Shown here piece after piece: positions 25,430 to 34,076 of a stretch of DNA of 64,000 nucleotides; within the stretch, counting starts at the first letter, position 1; each line of letters starts with the position of its first letter. A program made the position numbers and the translations under genes. This DNA comes from Acidiferrimicrobium sp. IK (GTDB taxonomy: Bacteria > Actinomycetota > Acidimicrobiia > Acidimicrobiales > Palsa-688). The notes beneath the pieces were generated by a model. The model had not been told where the DNA came from and ran no database searches. It saw only the letters and a program-made list of their open reading frames with translations. The stretch spans positions 310,001-374,000 of the forward strand of contig NZ_JAIMCB010000004.1 in the NCBI RefSeq assembly GCF_025499425.1, given 5' to 3'.

Positions 25430-27859
25430 GTGGTTTCCCCTTACCCCGCCGAGAGCGCACGGCGCCGCGTCTGGCCTGTGGTGGGGGCGGCTGCCGCCCT
25501 GGCCCTGACCCTGGCGGCGCCCGACTCGAGCACCTCCAGCCCGGGGTGGGCCGCGGCGGGCGCGTTCCTCGTGCTGGTGGGCCTCGGGGTCCAGCTGGTC
25601 GGCTCCCGGGCGCTGCCCGCCCGCCAGCTCCTCGGTGCCGTGGCGTTCGTCGCTGCCGTAGCCTGCTGGCGCCAGGCGGATGGGGGCGCCCAGTCCGGGC
25701 TGGCCCCGCTCGTGATGGCCCCAGCACTGTGGTTGGCGGCCAAAGGCCGGCGCCGCTCGATGTGGGCCAGCGTCGCTGCGGCAGCCGCGGCGCTGTTCTT
25801 GCCGATCTTGCTCGTCGGCGCCCCGATGTACCCGCCCTACACGCTTCGCGCCGCTGGCGCCATCGTGTCCGCGTCTGCCATCGCCGGCTGGGTGGTCGAG
25901 CGGCTGGTCTCCCAGCTGCAGGTGACAGCGGCCCGTTCGGCCGCCGACCGCCAGAACCTGGCCGACGCGCAGCGCCTCGCCGGTCTCGGGAGCTGGACGT
26001 CCAACCGTTCGACAGGCGAGATCTGGTGGTCCCACGAGATGTTCCGCCTGGTCGGTTGCGAGCCCGGTTCGTTCGTGCCCCGAGCCGATTCCTTCGCCCG
26101 ACTGGTGGCCCCGGAAGACCGGGAGCGGTTCTCCGCACAGGCCTTCGGCATCCAGCCGGGGGAGGAGCTGCGCGAGACGTGCCGAGTCGTCGGCGCGGAC
26201 GGCACCGAGCGGGCCCTTCTCGTCCGCGGGATGTTGACGGTGGACGCCGACGGCACCGAGCGGACCCAGGGGACCATGCTCGACGTGACGAGGATCGTGG
26301 AGCTCGAGGACCAGCTGAGCTCGACCACGCAGAAGATGAGCCGGTTGCTGGACTCCGCGACCGGCCAGGCGGTCATCGGGGTCAGCGCCGAGCGCACGAT
26401 CAGCATGTTCAACGCCGGAGCGGAGGTCCTCACCGGCTTCTCGGCATCGGAGGTGCTCGGCCGGCCCCTCGAGACGCTGTGGCCCGCGGTGAGCGAGCCG
26501 CCCTACGAGGAGGCCGAATCCTCCGCCGCCGGCCGCGGGCTGGGCCAGTCCGGAGACCGGCGCCTGACCCGCAAGGACGGAGCCCGGCGCATCGTTCACG
26601 TGACCAACACCGCGCTCAAACGTGCGGACGGCTCGAGCGACGGCTGGTTGAAGATCGCTGTGGATGTGACCGACGCCAGGGGCGCGGCCGAGGCGCTGGC
26701 CACCAGCGAGAAACGGTTCCGGGTGGCCTTCGACAGCGCGCCCTGCGGTATGGCTCTGCTGCCGGCCGCCGGCCAGCCCGGCGCCGGTCGGTTCGTCCAG
26801 GTCAACCAGGCGCTGTGCGATCTGACCGGCGCCACCGAGGCGCAGCTGCTCGCATCCAGCTGCCTGACCTGGGTGGTAGCCGAGGACCATCCCGTAGTGT
26901 TCGCCGCGGTCGCCCGCTTCGTCGAGGGCGTCGCCAGCTCCGGGAAGTTCGACTGCCGCCTGCGGCGCGCCGACGGCACCGTGGTCACCGCCCAGGTCCG
27001 TTACGCCAACATCTTCGATGCCGAGGGCAAAGGGGTGCACTGCGTCGTCCAGTTCGACGATGTCACCGCCCGCCGCGAGGCGCAGCGCTCCCTCGAGGCC
27101 GCGCTGGCCTGCCAGGAACAGGCGGCGGAGCGGCTCTTGGAGCTGGACCGGGTGCGGGCGGACTTCGTGTCGATGGTCTCCCACGAGCTGCGCACGCCGC
27201 TGACGAGCATCTCGGGGTACGTGGAGATGCTCCTCGATGGCGACGGCGGCGATCTGCCCGAGACCGCGCTGGACATGCTCGGCGTGGTGGAGCGCAACTC
27301 GGTGCGCCTGCTGCGGCTCATCGAAGACCTCCTTACCCTGTCGCGCATTGACTCCGAGTCGGTCCGCCCGGTCCTGGCGCCAGTCGAGGTGGGACGGATG
27401 GTCGGCGGAGCGCTCGAGGCGGTAGGCCCGCAGGCCGCCCGCTCGGGCGTGACGTTGGACGTGGAGCTGTCACCGGCGGCAGCCCACAGCGTCCTCGACG
27501 CCGACGCCGGGCAGATCGAGCGGGCCCTGATCAACGTGCTCGGCAACGCGGTGAAGTTCACCCCGAGAGGCGGCCGGGTGACGCTGCGGGCCGCCGTCGA
27601 CGACGGGACCCTCGACGTGGCGGTCGCCGACAGCGGGATCGGCATCGGCGCCGCCGAACTCGACCGGATCTTCGAGCGCTTCTACCGCTCCAGCGAGTCG
27701 GTAAAGCGCGAGATCCAAGGCAGCGGGCTGGGCCTGCCGATCACCCGCAGCATCATCGAGGCCCACGGCGGGACGATCGAGGCGTCCTCGACCATCGGGC
27801 AGGGGACGGTGATGCGGGTCCGCCTCCCCGGTACCCGCGCCCCGGTGACCTCGGCGTGA
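25430..27859 (+). CDS. membrane-bound sensor histidine kinase with three PAS domains
   Basis: An 809-residue protein. About five or six hydrophobic spans occupy residues 12-165. Three PAS-like domains follow (about 170-285, 300-415 and 425-550); the third includes FDSAPCGMALL and VVQFDDVTARREAQR, the form seen in PAS/PAC modules. The HisKA domain has the phospho-acceptor His585 in SHELRTPL. The ATPase domain shows NVLGNAVKFTPRGG, VADSGIGIG and GSGLGLPITRSIIEAHGG. It is convergent with a response regulator whose 3' end is 71 bp away, so the pair may form a two-component system although they are not in one operon. The signal is unknown; several PAS domains suggest redox, light or small-molecule sensing. 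Confidence 0.92.
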   Translation: MVSPYPAESARRRVWPVVGAAAALALTLAAPDSSTSSPGWAAAGAFLVLVGLGVQLVGSRALPARQLLGAVAFVAAVACWRQADGGAQSGLAPLVMAPALWLAAKGRRRSMWASVAAAAAALFLPILLVGAPMYPPYTLRAAGAIVSASAIAGWVVERLVSQLQVTAARSAADRQNLADAQRLAGLGSWTSNRSTGEIWWSHEMFRLVGCEPGSFVPRADSFARLVAPEDRERFSAQAFGIQPGEELRETCRVVGADGTERALLVRGMLTVDADGTERTQGTMLDVTRIVELEDQLSSTTQKMSRLLDSATGQAVIGVSAERTISMFNAGAEVLTGFSASEVLGRPLETLWPAVSEPPYEEAESSAAGRGLGQSGDRRLTRKDGARRIVHVTNTALKRADGSSDGWLKIAVDVTDARGAAEALATSEKRFRVAFDSAPCGMALLPAAGQPGAGRFVQVNQALCDLTGATEAQLLASSCLTWVVAEDHPVVFAAVARFVEGVASSGKFDCRLRRADGTVVTAQVRYANIFDAEGKGVHCVVQFDDVTARREAQRSLEAALACQEQAAERLLELDRVRADFVSMVSHELRTPLTSISGYVEMLLDGDGGDLPETALDMLGVVERNSVRLLRLIEDLLTLSRIDSESVRPVLAPVEVGRMVGGALEAVGPQAARSGVTLDVELSPAAAHSVLDADAGQIERALINVLGNAVKFTPRGGRVTLRAAVDDGTLDVAVADSGIGIGAAELDRIFERFYRSSESVKREIQGSGLGLPITRSIIEAHGGTIEASSTIGQGTVMRVRLPGTRAPVTSA

Positions 27860-27882
27860 GCCGGCTCCGGTGGGCGTCGGGG

Positions 27883-27972
27883 GGTTCAGTCTCCGGCGGT
27901 CCGGTCGCCGGGGGTCCGGTCTCCGGCGGTTCAGTCTCCGGCGGTCCGGTCGCCGGCGGTCCGGTCGGCGGA
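27883..27972. repeat. 45-bp near-perfect tandem duplication at a gene end
   Basis: Two head-to-tail copies begin GGTTCAGTCTCCGGCGG and GGTTCAGTCTCCGGCGG, period 45. Inside each are smaller repeats of the type GGTCCGGTC. The second copy carries the stop codon of the response regulator on the minus strand, and the first carries the same TGA out beyond it, so the 3' end of the gene has been duplicated. Confidence 0.75.
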
Positions 27973-28329
27973 GCGCGCCGCGAGAGCGTCGTCGATGCTG
28001 CGCAGCAGCTCCCGAGGGCTGAACGGCTTGATGATGTAACCGTCGGCTCCCGCCTCGTATCCCCGCCGGACGTCGTCGGCCTGGGCCCTGGCGGTCAAGA
28101 TGAACACCAGGGCGTCGGTGCGCTCCCGCACCGCTTCGCACACCTGGATGCCCGACCGCCCCGGCAGCATCCAATCGACGAGGACCACATCGGGGGTGTC
28201 GGCCTCCACCGCGCTCATGGCCGCGTCGCCGTCCGCCTCGGCTCGCACCGTGTGGCCGGCCGCCGCCAGCTTTTGGACCACCATCGCCCGGATCTCCGGG
28301 TCATCATCAACGACGAGGATGTTTGCCAT
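27931..28329 (-). CDS. response regulator, receiver domain only
   Basis: A 132-residue CheY-like receiver. The acidic pocket is VVDDDPE, the phospho-acceptor is Asp52 (VLVDWMLPG), the switch Thr is in FILTARA and the conserved Lys is in IIKPFSP. No output domain follows; after the receiver comes a short tail ADRTAGDRTAGD built from the repeat DNA at its 3' end. The ATG at MANILVVDDD is the start; the 46 residues encoded upstream do not fit the family. It is divergent from a second receiver gene at 28409 and convergent with the PAS histidine kinase. Confidence 0.88.
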   Translation of the reverse strand: MANILVVDDDPEIRAMVVQKLAAAGHTVRAEADGDAAMSAVEADTPDVVLVDWMLPGRSGIQVCEAVRERTDALVFILTARAQADDVRRGYEAGADGYIIKPFSPRELLRSIDDALAARSADRTAGDRTAGD

Positions 28330-28408
28330 GCATTCTCCGATCTGAGAATCACGGAACACTAGCAACGCATAGGACATAACGCTCGGCGCCCACGGAAGGG
28401 ACAGAAGC

Positions 28409-28822
28409 ATGTGCATCAACGGAGTGATCCTGGTCGTCGAAGACGACGCAGACATATTGAATCTCACCTCCCTGCGTCTTCGGCGCGCCGGCTACGAGGT
28501 GATGACCGCACTCAGCCACACCGCGGCCATGAGCGCGGCTCGAAGCCGGGCACCGGACCTGGCCGTCGTCGACCTACTGCTCGGCGGCGACGACGGTTGG
28601 CAGGTGATCTGTGACCTGCGCCGGCTGGAGGGCTGCGAGGCGCTGCCGGTGGTCGTGCAGACCGTGTTGGACGTCGACCGGCCGCGCCCAGACGTGGTGG
28701 TGACCGCGATATTGACCAAACCGGTGGGCAAGCAGCGGTTGGAACGCGTGGTCGAAGAGGCGTTGGGCGCGGGCCGCTTGAGGGGTCAGCCCCACCAAAA
28801 GCCGGCGGCCAGGATGGCGTAA
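28409..28822 (+). CDS. response regulator, receiver domain only (degenerate)
   Basis: A 137-residue receiver-like protein starting at an ATG shortly after GGAAGGGACAG. VVEDDAD supplies the acidic pocket, Asp55 is in VVDLLLGGDDGW and a Lys is in AILTKPVG. The loop after the Asp has an unusual extra GGDDG, and the usual switch residue region (VVQTVLDVDRPRP) lacks the typical [S/T]A pair, so signalling may be altered. No output domain. It overlaps the convergent CAX gene by 37 bp. It may form a phospho-relay with the histidine kinase and the other receiver. Confidence 0.82.
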   Translation: MCINGVILVVEDDADILNLTSLRLRRAGYEVMTALSHTAAMSAARSRAPDLAVVDLLLGGDDGWQVICDLRRLEGCEALPVVVQTVLDVDRPRPDVVVTAILTKPVGKQRLERVVEEALGAGRLRGQPHQKPAARMA

Positions 28823-29931
28823 AGGCCTATCAGGGCCACCCCTTCGATCCAGGTGTACTCCCCGTCGTATACCACCGCCAGCACCACGACCGCGGAGATG
28901 GCCAGCGAGGCGATCAGCAGCGGTGACCACACCAGGGTGAGCTGGTGGGGGCCGACGACCCTCGACGCCAGGACCAGCACCGGCACCAGGAAAAGCGCCA
29001 CTTGGAGCGGACTGTTCAAGGTGGTGGAGATGGCGTACTCCGGCTTGGCTTTGAGCGCGAACTGGATGCCGACGACGTGCTCCACGGCGTTGGAGGCGAT
29101 GGCCACCACCACCAGCCCGGTGAAGGCCTGCGAGAGCCCCAGGCTGCGCGTCGCGGGCTCCAGCGCGGAGACGAACCAGTCAGACACCAGCGCGGCGGCG
29201 GCGCTGGCCACCACCAGCACGACCAGAGCCGTGCGCAGCGACCAGACCCCGGCGAGTCCGGGCTCAGGGTGCACCTGGGCCTCAGGGGGCACCTGGGCCG
29301 CGGGACGGGTCTCGGTGGCCGGGTCCATCTCGGGGCCGGCGGGGGCAACTGCCGCGAGGCGCGCCGTCCGCCGCAGCGAGAATGGGATGGTGGCCGCGTA
29401 GACCAAGAGAAGGGCGACTGCGCACACGTCCGACAGCGTCCCTGCGTGGGCTGCGGCGGGGGTGTTGAGCTTGGAAGCCAGGGTCGGCACGAGCAGCGCG
29501 GCGACCGCCAGCAGCAGGAGCGAGGCGTTGAGGCGGGGCTCCTCCGGGTCGAAGCGCTGCGTGCCGTGACGCAAGCCGCCGGCGACGAACGCGCACCCGA
29601 GCACCAGCACCGCGTTGCCGAGGATCGACCCGGCCAGGGACGCCCGGACCACGCCGTTGAGCCCCTGGTGCAGAGCGAAGAGCGAGACGAACAGCTCGGG
29701 CAGGTTGCCCAACGTCGACTGCAGCAGCCCGGTCGCCGACGGGCCCAAACGTTCCCCGACCTGCTCGATGGCCCGGCCGACCACCGCGGCCAGGCCGGCC
29801 AACGCCAGGCCGGCCACCACGAAGCGCAGGACCTGCGCTGCCCCGGCAGCCTCGAGGACCGCGGCGACCGCGGTGAGGCCCACGGCCGTGGCGATGATCG
29901 TGCGGTCGGTGCGGCTGGGGGAGGAGGGCAT
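28786..29931 (-). CDS. Ca2+/H+ antiporter of the CAX (ChaA-like) family
   Basis: A 381-residue membrane protein with about eleven spans in two inverted-repeat halves. The signature motifs are GNLPELFVSLFALHQG in the first half and SNAVEHVVGIQFALKAK in the second, each with the acidic ion-binding residue (GNxPE and NAVEH). A hydrophilic loop with many Pro, Glu and Ala residues (about 215-260) joins them. The family exports Ca2+ or other divalent cations against protons. The ATG MPSSPSRTDR is chosen; the upstream in-frame start would add 23 basic residues next to the tRNA. It lies downstream of tRNA-Cys on the same strand. Confidence 0.88.
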   Translation of the reverse strand: MPSSPSRTDRTIIATAVGLTAVAAVLEAAGAAQVLRFVVAGLALAGLAAVVGRAIEQVGERLGPSATGLLQSTLGNLPELFVSLFALHQGLNGVVRASLAGSILGNAVLVLGCAFVAGGLRHGTQRFDPEEPRLNASLLLLAVAALLVPTLASKLNTPAAAHAGTLSDVCAVALLLVYAATIPFSLRRTARLAAVAPAGPEMDPATETRPAAQVPPEAQVHPEPGLAGVWSLRTALVVLVVASAAAALVSDWFVSALEPATRSLGLSQAFTGLVVVAIASNAVEHVVGIQFALKAKPEYAISTTLNSPLQVALFLVPVLVLASRVVGPHQLTLVWSPLLIASLAISAVVVLAVVYDGEYTWIEGVALIGLYAILAAGFWWG

Positions 29932-30020
29932 CGGCGGGACCGACCCTACCGATCGGACCGACAACCGTCGCCGGCATCGCTCTGGCGCGCCGCCGGCCAC
30001 GCGAGAGCTGTTCCCAGCTT

Positions 30021-30095
30021 TGGAGGCGGCGCCCGGAATCGAACCGGGGTACAGGGATTTGCAGTCCCTTGCCTAAACCACTCGGCCACGCCGCC
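30021..30095 (-). tRNA. tRNA-Cys (GCA), CCA encoded
   Basis: The cloverleaf reads on the minus strand: acceptor GGCGGCG/CGCCGCC, anticodon stem GGGA/TCCC region with loop CTGCAAA (anticodon GCA), and T arm CCCGG-TTCGATT-CCGGG. The discriminator is U, a known identity element for cysteine, followed by encoded CCA. A possible -10 (TAAGGT on the minus strand) lies around 30119-30114. Confidence 0.96.
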
Positions 30096-30190
30096 CGGCG
30101 ATTGCCCCCGGGCACCTTACTCGCGCTGCGCCGCGCACTCCCAGACCGCTGCGCCCCGTCCCCGCTGCCGGTGGGACCTACAGTCGACGC

Positions 30191-30997
30191 ATGAGCGGTC
30201 AATCGTCGGAAGGCTCGTCGCGGCCCGGAGCGCGCACGCCGCCCCCCCGCGGCGGCGCAGCGGCCAAGAAGGCGGCGAGCAAACCCAAGAGACCGACCGG
30301 CCGGGTCAAGATCCGACCGTGGTGGCTCAGACCGTCGGTCCTCGCACTGCCCGTCATCTTGCTGATCGGCGCCGTCATCGCCATCGTCGTGAGCAGCGGC
30401 GGCGGGAGCGGGTCCAACCGCGCCGCGGTCAACTTCAAGGCCAGCAACGTCGCGGTGTACGGGGGAATCGGCCCTGAAGGGGTGCCGCTAGAGGCCGGCC
30501 CGGTCCTCGCCCCGGCGAACCCGTCGCTCACCTCCGCCCCCATCGACGGGGTGCAGTGCGGAGCCACCGAGGCCACCACCGTCCACTATCACGTGCACCT
30601 GATCGTCTTCGTGGACGGCCAGCCCCGCTCGGTGCCCCTCGCCGTCGGCCTGGTGCCCCCGGCGGTCGTGCAGCAGACCTCGAGCGGTCCCTTCGCCGGG
30701 GGCAGCAATACCTGCCTGTTTTGGATCCACACCCACGCCCAGGACGGCATCATCCACATCGAGGCCCCCGCCGATCGTGAGTTCGTCCTTCGCCAGTTCT
30801 TTGACATCTGGGGCCAGCCGCTCAGCGCCGGTCAGGTCGGCCCGGACAAAGGCCCGGTCACCGCTACCGTCGACGGAAAGGCCTACACCGGCGACCCGGG
30901 CAACATCGTGATGACCTCCCACGAGCAGATCGTCTTGAACGTCGGGGGCCCCGCCGTGACGCCACCCCCGATCAGCTTCTCCGGCACCCAGCTGTAG
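30191..30997 (+). CDS. membrane-anchored His-rich protein of unknown function
   Basis: A 268-residue protein. The first 50 residues are basic and Pro-rich (cytoplasmic), followed by one membrane span (LALPVILLIGAVIAIVVSS, about residues 50-70) and an extracytoplasmic domain. The domain contains VHYHVHLIVFVDGQ, CLFWIHTHAQDGIIHIEAP and FFDIWGQPLSAGQV. I recognise this arrangement as a recurring but unassigned actinobacterial type; the spaced histidines (HYHVH and HTH...HIE) look like a metal site. Two cysteines (GVQCGAT and NTCLFW) may form a disulfide. It is not part of a clear operon. A metal-binding or enzymatic role outside the membrane is inferred. Confidence 0.85.
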   Translation: MSGQSSEGSSRPGARTPPPRGGAAAKKAASKPKRPTGRVKIRPWWLRPSVLALPVILLIGAVIAIVVSSGGGSGSNRAAVNFKASNVAVYGGIGPEGVPLEAGPVLAPANPSLTSAPIDGVQCGATEATTVHYHVHLIVFVDGQPRSVPLAVGLVPPAVVQQTSSGPFAGGSNTCLFWIHTHAQDGIIHIEAPADREFVLRQFFDIWGQPLSAGQVGPDKGPVTATVDGKAYTGDPGNIVMTSHEQIVLNVGGPAVTPPPISFSGTQL

Positions 30998-31003
30998 CGG
31001 CCG

Positions 31004-32263
31004 CTAGGAAGAACGCAGCGAGACGGGCAGCGCCTCCAGCCCCCGCAACGTGATTCCCGACCGCCACGCCGGCTCCTCGTCGAGCAGGTCGATGGCGATG
31101 GTCCGGCCCGCCAAGGCCCGGAACACGATTTCGCCCTCCAGGCGCGCCAGCGGCGCCCCGATGCAGTGGTGGGCACCCCACCCGAAGCTGAGCGGGACGT
31201 TGCCGCCCCGCCCGATGTCGAGCACGTCCGGTCGCTCGAAGCGCTGCGGGTCTCGATTCGCCGCACCCTGCAGGACCATGACCGTCTGCCCCGGCTCGAG
31301 CGCCTCGCCGGCGACGGTCGCCGCCTCGAGCGCGCTGCGGGAGTTGATTTGCACCGGGCTGTCCCACCGCAGCAGCTCCTCCACGGCCGAGGGCGCCACA
31401 TCCGGGCTGCACCGCAGGCGGTCCAGTTGCTGCGGGTGGCGCAGCAACGCCAGCAGGCCGTTGCCGATGAGGTTGGTGGTCGTCTCGAAGCCGGCCGCGA
31501 ACAGCAGAACCGCGGTCGACACGATCTCGTCGTCGCTCAGCGCGTCGTCGTCGTCCCGGGCCCGGTCGAGAGCGGTGAGCAGGTCCTCGGCCGGCCGGCG
31601 GCGCCGCTCGGCCAGCAGGTCGACGAAGTAGGCCCGCAGCTCCTGGCCGGCGGCCATGGCTGCCCTCACGGTGGCGTCGTCGATGACCGGCTCGATGCCC
31701 GCTGCGGAGGCCCGCACCAGACCCTGGAACCCGGCCCGGTCCGACTGGGGGACCCCGACCAGCTCGGCGATGACCGCACTGGGAAGCGGGAAGGCCAGCT
31801 CGGCCATCACCTCCACCGGCCCGGCGTCAAGGAGAGGCGTGAGCAGCTCGTCGACCGTCGCCTCGATCGCCGGACGCAGCGCCGCGACCCTCCTCGGGGT
31901 GAACGCCCGGCTCACCAAGCGTCGGAGACGGGTGTGGTCGGGAGGGTCGGCGAAGAGCATGTTGTTGGCCGCCTGATCGAAGTACTCCTGGCGCAGCCCG
32001 GGGTCCCCGGCCAAACCGTGCAGTGCCCCTCTCGGGGTGTGCCGGCGGGTTTCGCCGATCAGCCCCCGCCCGAGCCTGGGGTTGCGCAGAGCCTCCACCC
32101 CGTCCGCGTAGCGCGACACCACGAGCATCCCGAACGAGCTGCGCAGCACCGGGGCCTGCGACTGGAGCAGGCGGTAGGTCGGGTAGGGGTCCCGGCGGGC
32201 GGCGGGATCGGTGAGCAGCGCGACGAGCGCGGCCTCGGCCGCGGCGTCAGTGACAGCGGGCAT
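31004..32263 (-). CDS. cytochrome P450
   Basis: A 419-residue soluble bacterial P450. The I-helix oxygen-activation motif is AGFETTTN (the usual A/GGxE/DTT), the K-helix ExxR is EELLR, and the heme-binding loop is FGWGAHHCIGAPLAR with the proximal Cys. The DPPDHTRLRRLVSRAFTPRRV segment is typical of actinobacterial P450s. It needs ferredoxin and a reductase, which are not adjacent. The ATG MPAVTDAA is preferred over an upstream GTG; a GGAGGA lies about 10 bases before it. It is divergent from the carbamoyltransferase and ends 6 bp from the convergent upstream gene. The substrate is unknown. Confidence 0.94.
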   Translation of the reverse strand: MPAVTDAAAEAALVALLTDPAARRDPYPTYRLLQSQAPVLRSSFGMLVVSRYADGVEALRNPRLGRGLIGETRRHTPRGALHGLAGDPGLRQEYFDQAANNMLFADPPDHTRLRRLVSRAFTPRRVAALRPAIEATVDELLTPLLDAGPVEVMAELAFPLPSAVIAELVGVPQSDRAGFQGLVRASAAGIEPVIDDATVRAAMAAGQELRAYFVDLLAERRRRPAEDLLTALDRARDDDDALSDDEIVSTAVLLFAAGFETTTNLIGNGLLALLRHPQQLDRLRCSPDVAPSAVEELLRWDSPVQINSRSALEAATVAGEALEPGQTVMVLQGAANRDPQRFERPDVLDIGRGGNVPLSFGWGAHHCIGAPLARLEGEIVFRALAGRTIAIDLLDEEPAWRSGITLRGLEALPVSLRSS

Positions 32264-32395
32264 GGACCGATCGTCCTCCGGTTCCAGCGGCGACGCAAGG
32301 AATTTGTTGACCACAGGTCAGCGGGCCGGTTTGCCGCCGCGCTTTGGTCGCGGTGGTGGCCGGGCTGGCTGGAGGGGGAAGGTACGCTCGGGCCC

Positions 32396-34069
32396 GTGCA
32401 CGTCGTCCTCGGCATCAACTGCTTCTCCCATGACACTGCGGCCGCGCTATTGGTGGACGGCTCGCTGGTGGCGTTCGTGGAGGAGGAGCGGCTCAACCGC
32501 GACGTGCACACCAAGCGGTTCCCGCACCAGGCGATCGCCTCCGTGCTGCGCCAGGGCGGCCTCGACATCAACGACGTGGACGCGGTGGCCTTCGCCCACA
32601 AGCCGGCGGTGGACTTCGCCCGCAGCGCGTCGGATGCCCTGCGGCGCGCGACGCCCAAGCGCCTGGCCACCCAGGCCTTCGTCGACGCCCGCCTGGCGGC
32701 CCGGGAGCGGACGTTCCGCCAGCACTGGCGCTACAAGGGCCCGGTGATCAACGTCGGTCATCACCTGGCCCACGCTTCGGCGACGTTCTTCTCCTCGCCC
32801 TTCGAGAGCGCCGCCGTGCTGACCATCGACCGTGGCGGAGACTCGCTGTCGACCACCACCAACCTGGGCGAAGGCAGCCACCTTCGAGTGCTATCCGAAA
32901 TCCGCAACCCTCACTCTCTAGGTGAGGTATACACCGCGGTTACCCGGCACATCGGGTTCGACGCCAACGACGAGGGAAAAGTGATGGGGCTGGCTCCCTA
33001 CGGGTCGGCCAAGCTCGTCGACGACTTGAAGGACCTCATCACCTTGGAGCCCGACGGCGGGTTCAAGGTCAACCTCGAGTGGTTCGGCTACCAGCGGGAG
33101 GGGCCGCCGGTCTCCAAGGCCTTCGTGGACCGCTTCGGCCCGGCCCGGGTCCCGGAGTCAGAGATCACCGAGCAGGCCAAGGACCTGGCCTACGCCGTTC
33201 AGGACCTCACCGAGGAAGCCGGCCTGCACCTGGCCCGGGCGCTGCGCAAGGTCAGCCCCAGCCCGTACCTGTGCCTGTCGGGCGGCCTGGTGCTCAACTC
33301 GGTCATGAACGAGCGGCTGTTCCAAGAGGCCGGGTTCGACGACGTCTACATCCAGCCGGCGGCCGGCGACGCGGGCAACGCGCTCGGTGCCGCGCTCTGG
33401 GTCTGGCACGAGCACTTCGGTCAGCCCCGGACCTGGCAGATGGACCACGCCTTCTTCGGCGAGGAGTGGGATGACTCGGCTTACACCACCGCCTACCGGC
33501 GGGCCGGGCTCAGCTTCCGCCAGGTCGCCGACCCGGGCGGGGAGGCCGCTGACCGCCTGGCCGCCGGAAAGGTCGTGGGATGGTTCCAGGGGCGGGCCGA
33601 GGCCGGCCCGAGGGCCCTCGGCGCCCGGTCGATCCTGGCCGATCCCCGACGCGGCGAGATGCGCGACGTCGTCAACGAGCGGGTCAAGCGCCGCGAGTGG
33701 TTCCGGCCGTTCGCCCCGAGCGTGCTGCACGAGCGGGGTCCGGAGTACTTCGACAACTACCACCCGGCTCCGTTCATGCTCACCGTCTTGCCGATCAAAG
33801 AGGACAAGCGCACGGTGATCCCGGCGGTGACCCACGTGGACGGCACCGGGCGGGTGCAAAGCGTCACCCGCGACTTCAACCCGGCGTTCCACGACCTCAT
33901 CTCCAAGTTCGACGCGCGCACCGGCGTGCCGGTGGTCCTAAACACCTCGTTCAACCTGCGAGGCGAACCGATGGTCCACCGGCCCATTGAGGCCATCAAC
34001 GACTTTCTCCGCTCCGAGATGGACTCGCTGTTCCTCGGCTCCTTCGTCGTCGACAAGCCCGAGGCCTGA
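32396..34069 (+). CDS. carbamoyltransferase (NodU/CmcH/TobZ family)
   Basis: A 557-residue protein. The N-terminal Kae1-like ASKHA domain begins VLGINCFSHDTAAALLVDG with VEEERLNRDVHTKRFP and the metal/ATP-binding HHLAHASATFF and TIDRGGDS. The C-terminal domain has GRAEAGPRALGARSILADPR and PVVLNTSFNLRGEPMVHRP, both diagnostic of O-carbamoyltransferases. The enzyme makes carbamoyl-adenylate from carbamoyl phosphate and passes it to a hydroxyl on a sugar or natural product. GTG is the start; frames open far upstream run across the divergent P450 and are not used. The patatin gene follows by 7 bp, so the two are likely cotranscribed. The acceptor is unknown. Confidence 0.93.
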   Translation: MHVVLGINCFSHDTAAALLVDGSLVAFVEEERLNRDVHTKRFPHQAIASVLRQGGLDINDVDAVAFAHKPAVDFARSASDALRRATPKRLATQAFVDARLAARERTFRQHWRYKGPVINVGHHLAHASATFFSSPFESAAVLTIDRGGDSLSTTTNLGEGSHLRVLSEIRNPHSLGEVYTAVTRHIGFDANDEGKVMGLAPYGSAKLVDDLKDLITLEPDGGFKVNLEWFGYQREGPPVSKAFVDRFGPARVPESEITEQAKDLAYAVQDLTEEAGLHLARALRKVSPSPYLCLSGGLVLNSVMNERLFQEAGFDDVYIQPAAGDAGNALGAALWVWHEHFGQPRTWQMDHAFFGEEWDDSAYTTAYRRAGLSFRQVADPGGEAADRLAAGKVVGWFQGRAEAGPRALGARSILADPRRGEMRDVVNERVKRREWFRPFAPSVLHERGPEYFDNYHPAPFMLTVLPIKEDKRTVIPAVTHVDGTGRVQSVTRDFNPAFHDLISKFDARTGVPVVLNTSFNLRGEPMVHRPIEAINDFLRSEMDSLFLGSFVVDKPEA

Positions 34070-34076
34070 GCGGGCG

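Noticed and set aside
31166..32395. Long in-frame extension upstream of the carbamoyltransferase
   Set aside because: It runs antisense through the P450 and has no family similarity; the carbamoyltransferase begins at VHVVLGINCFSHD.
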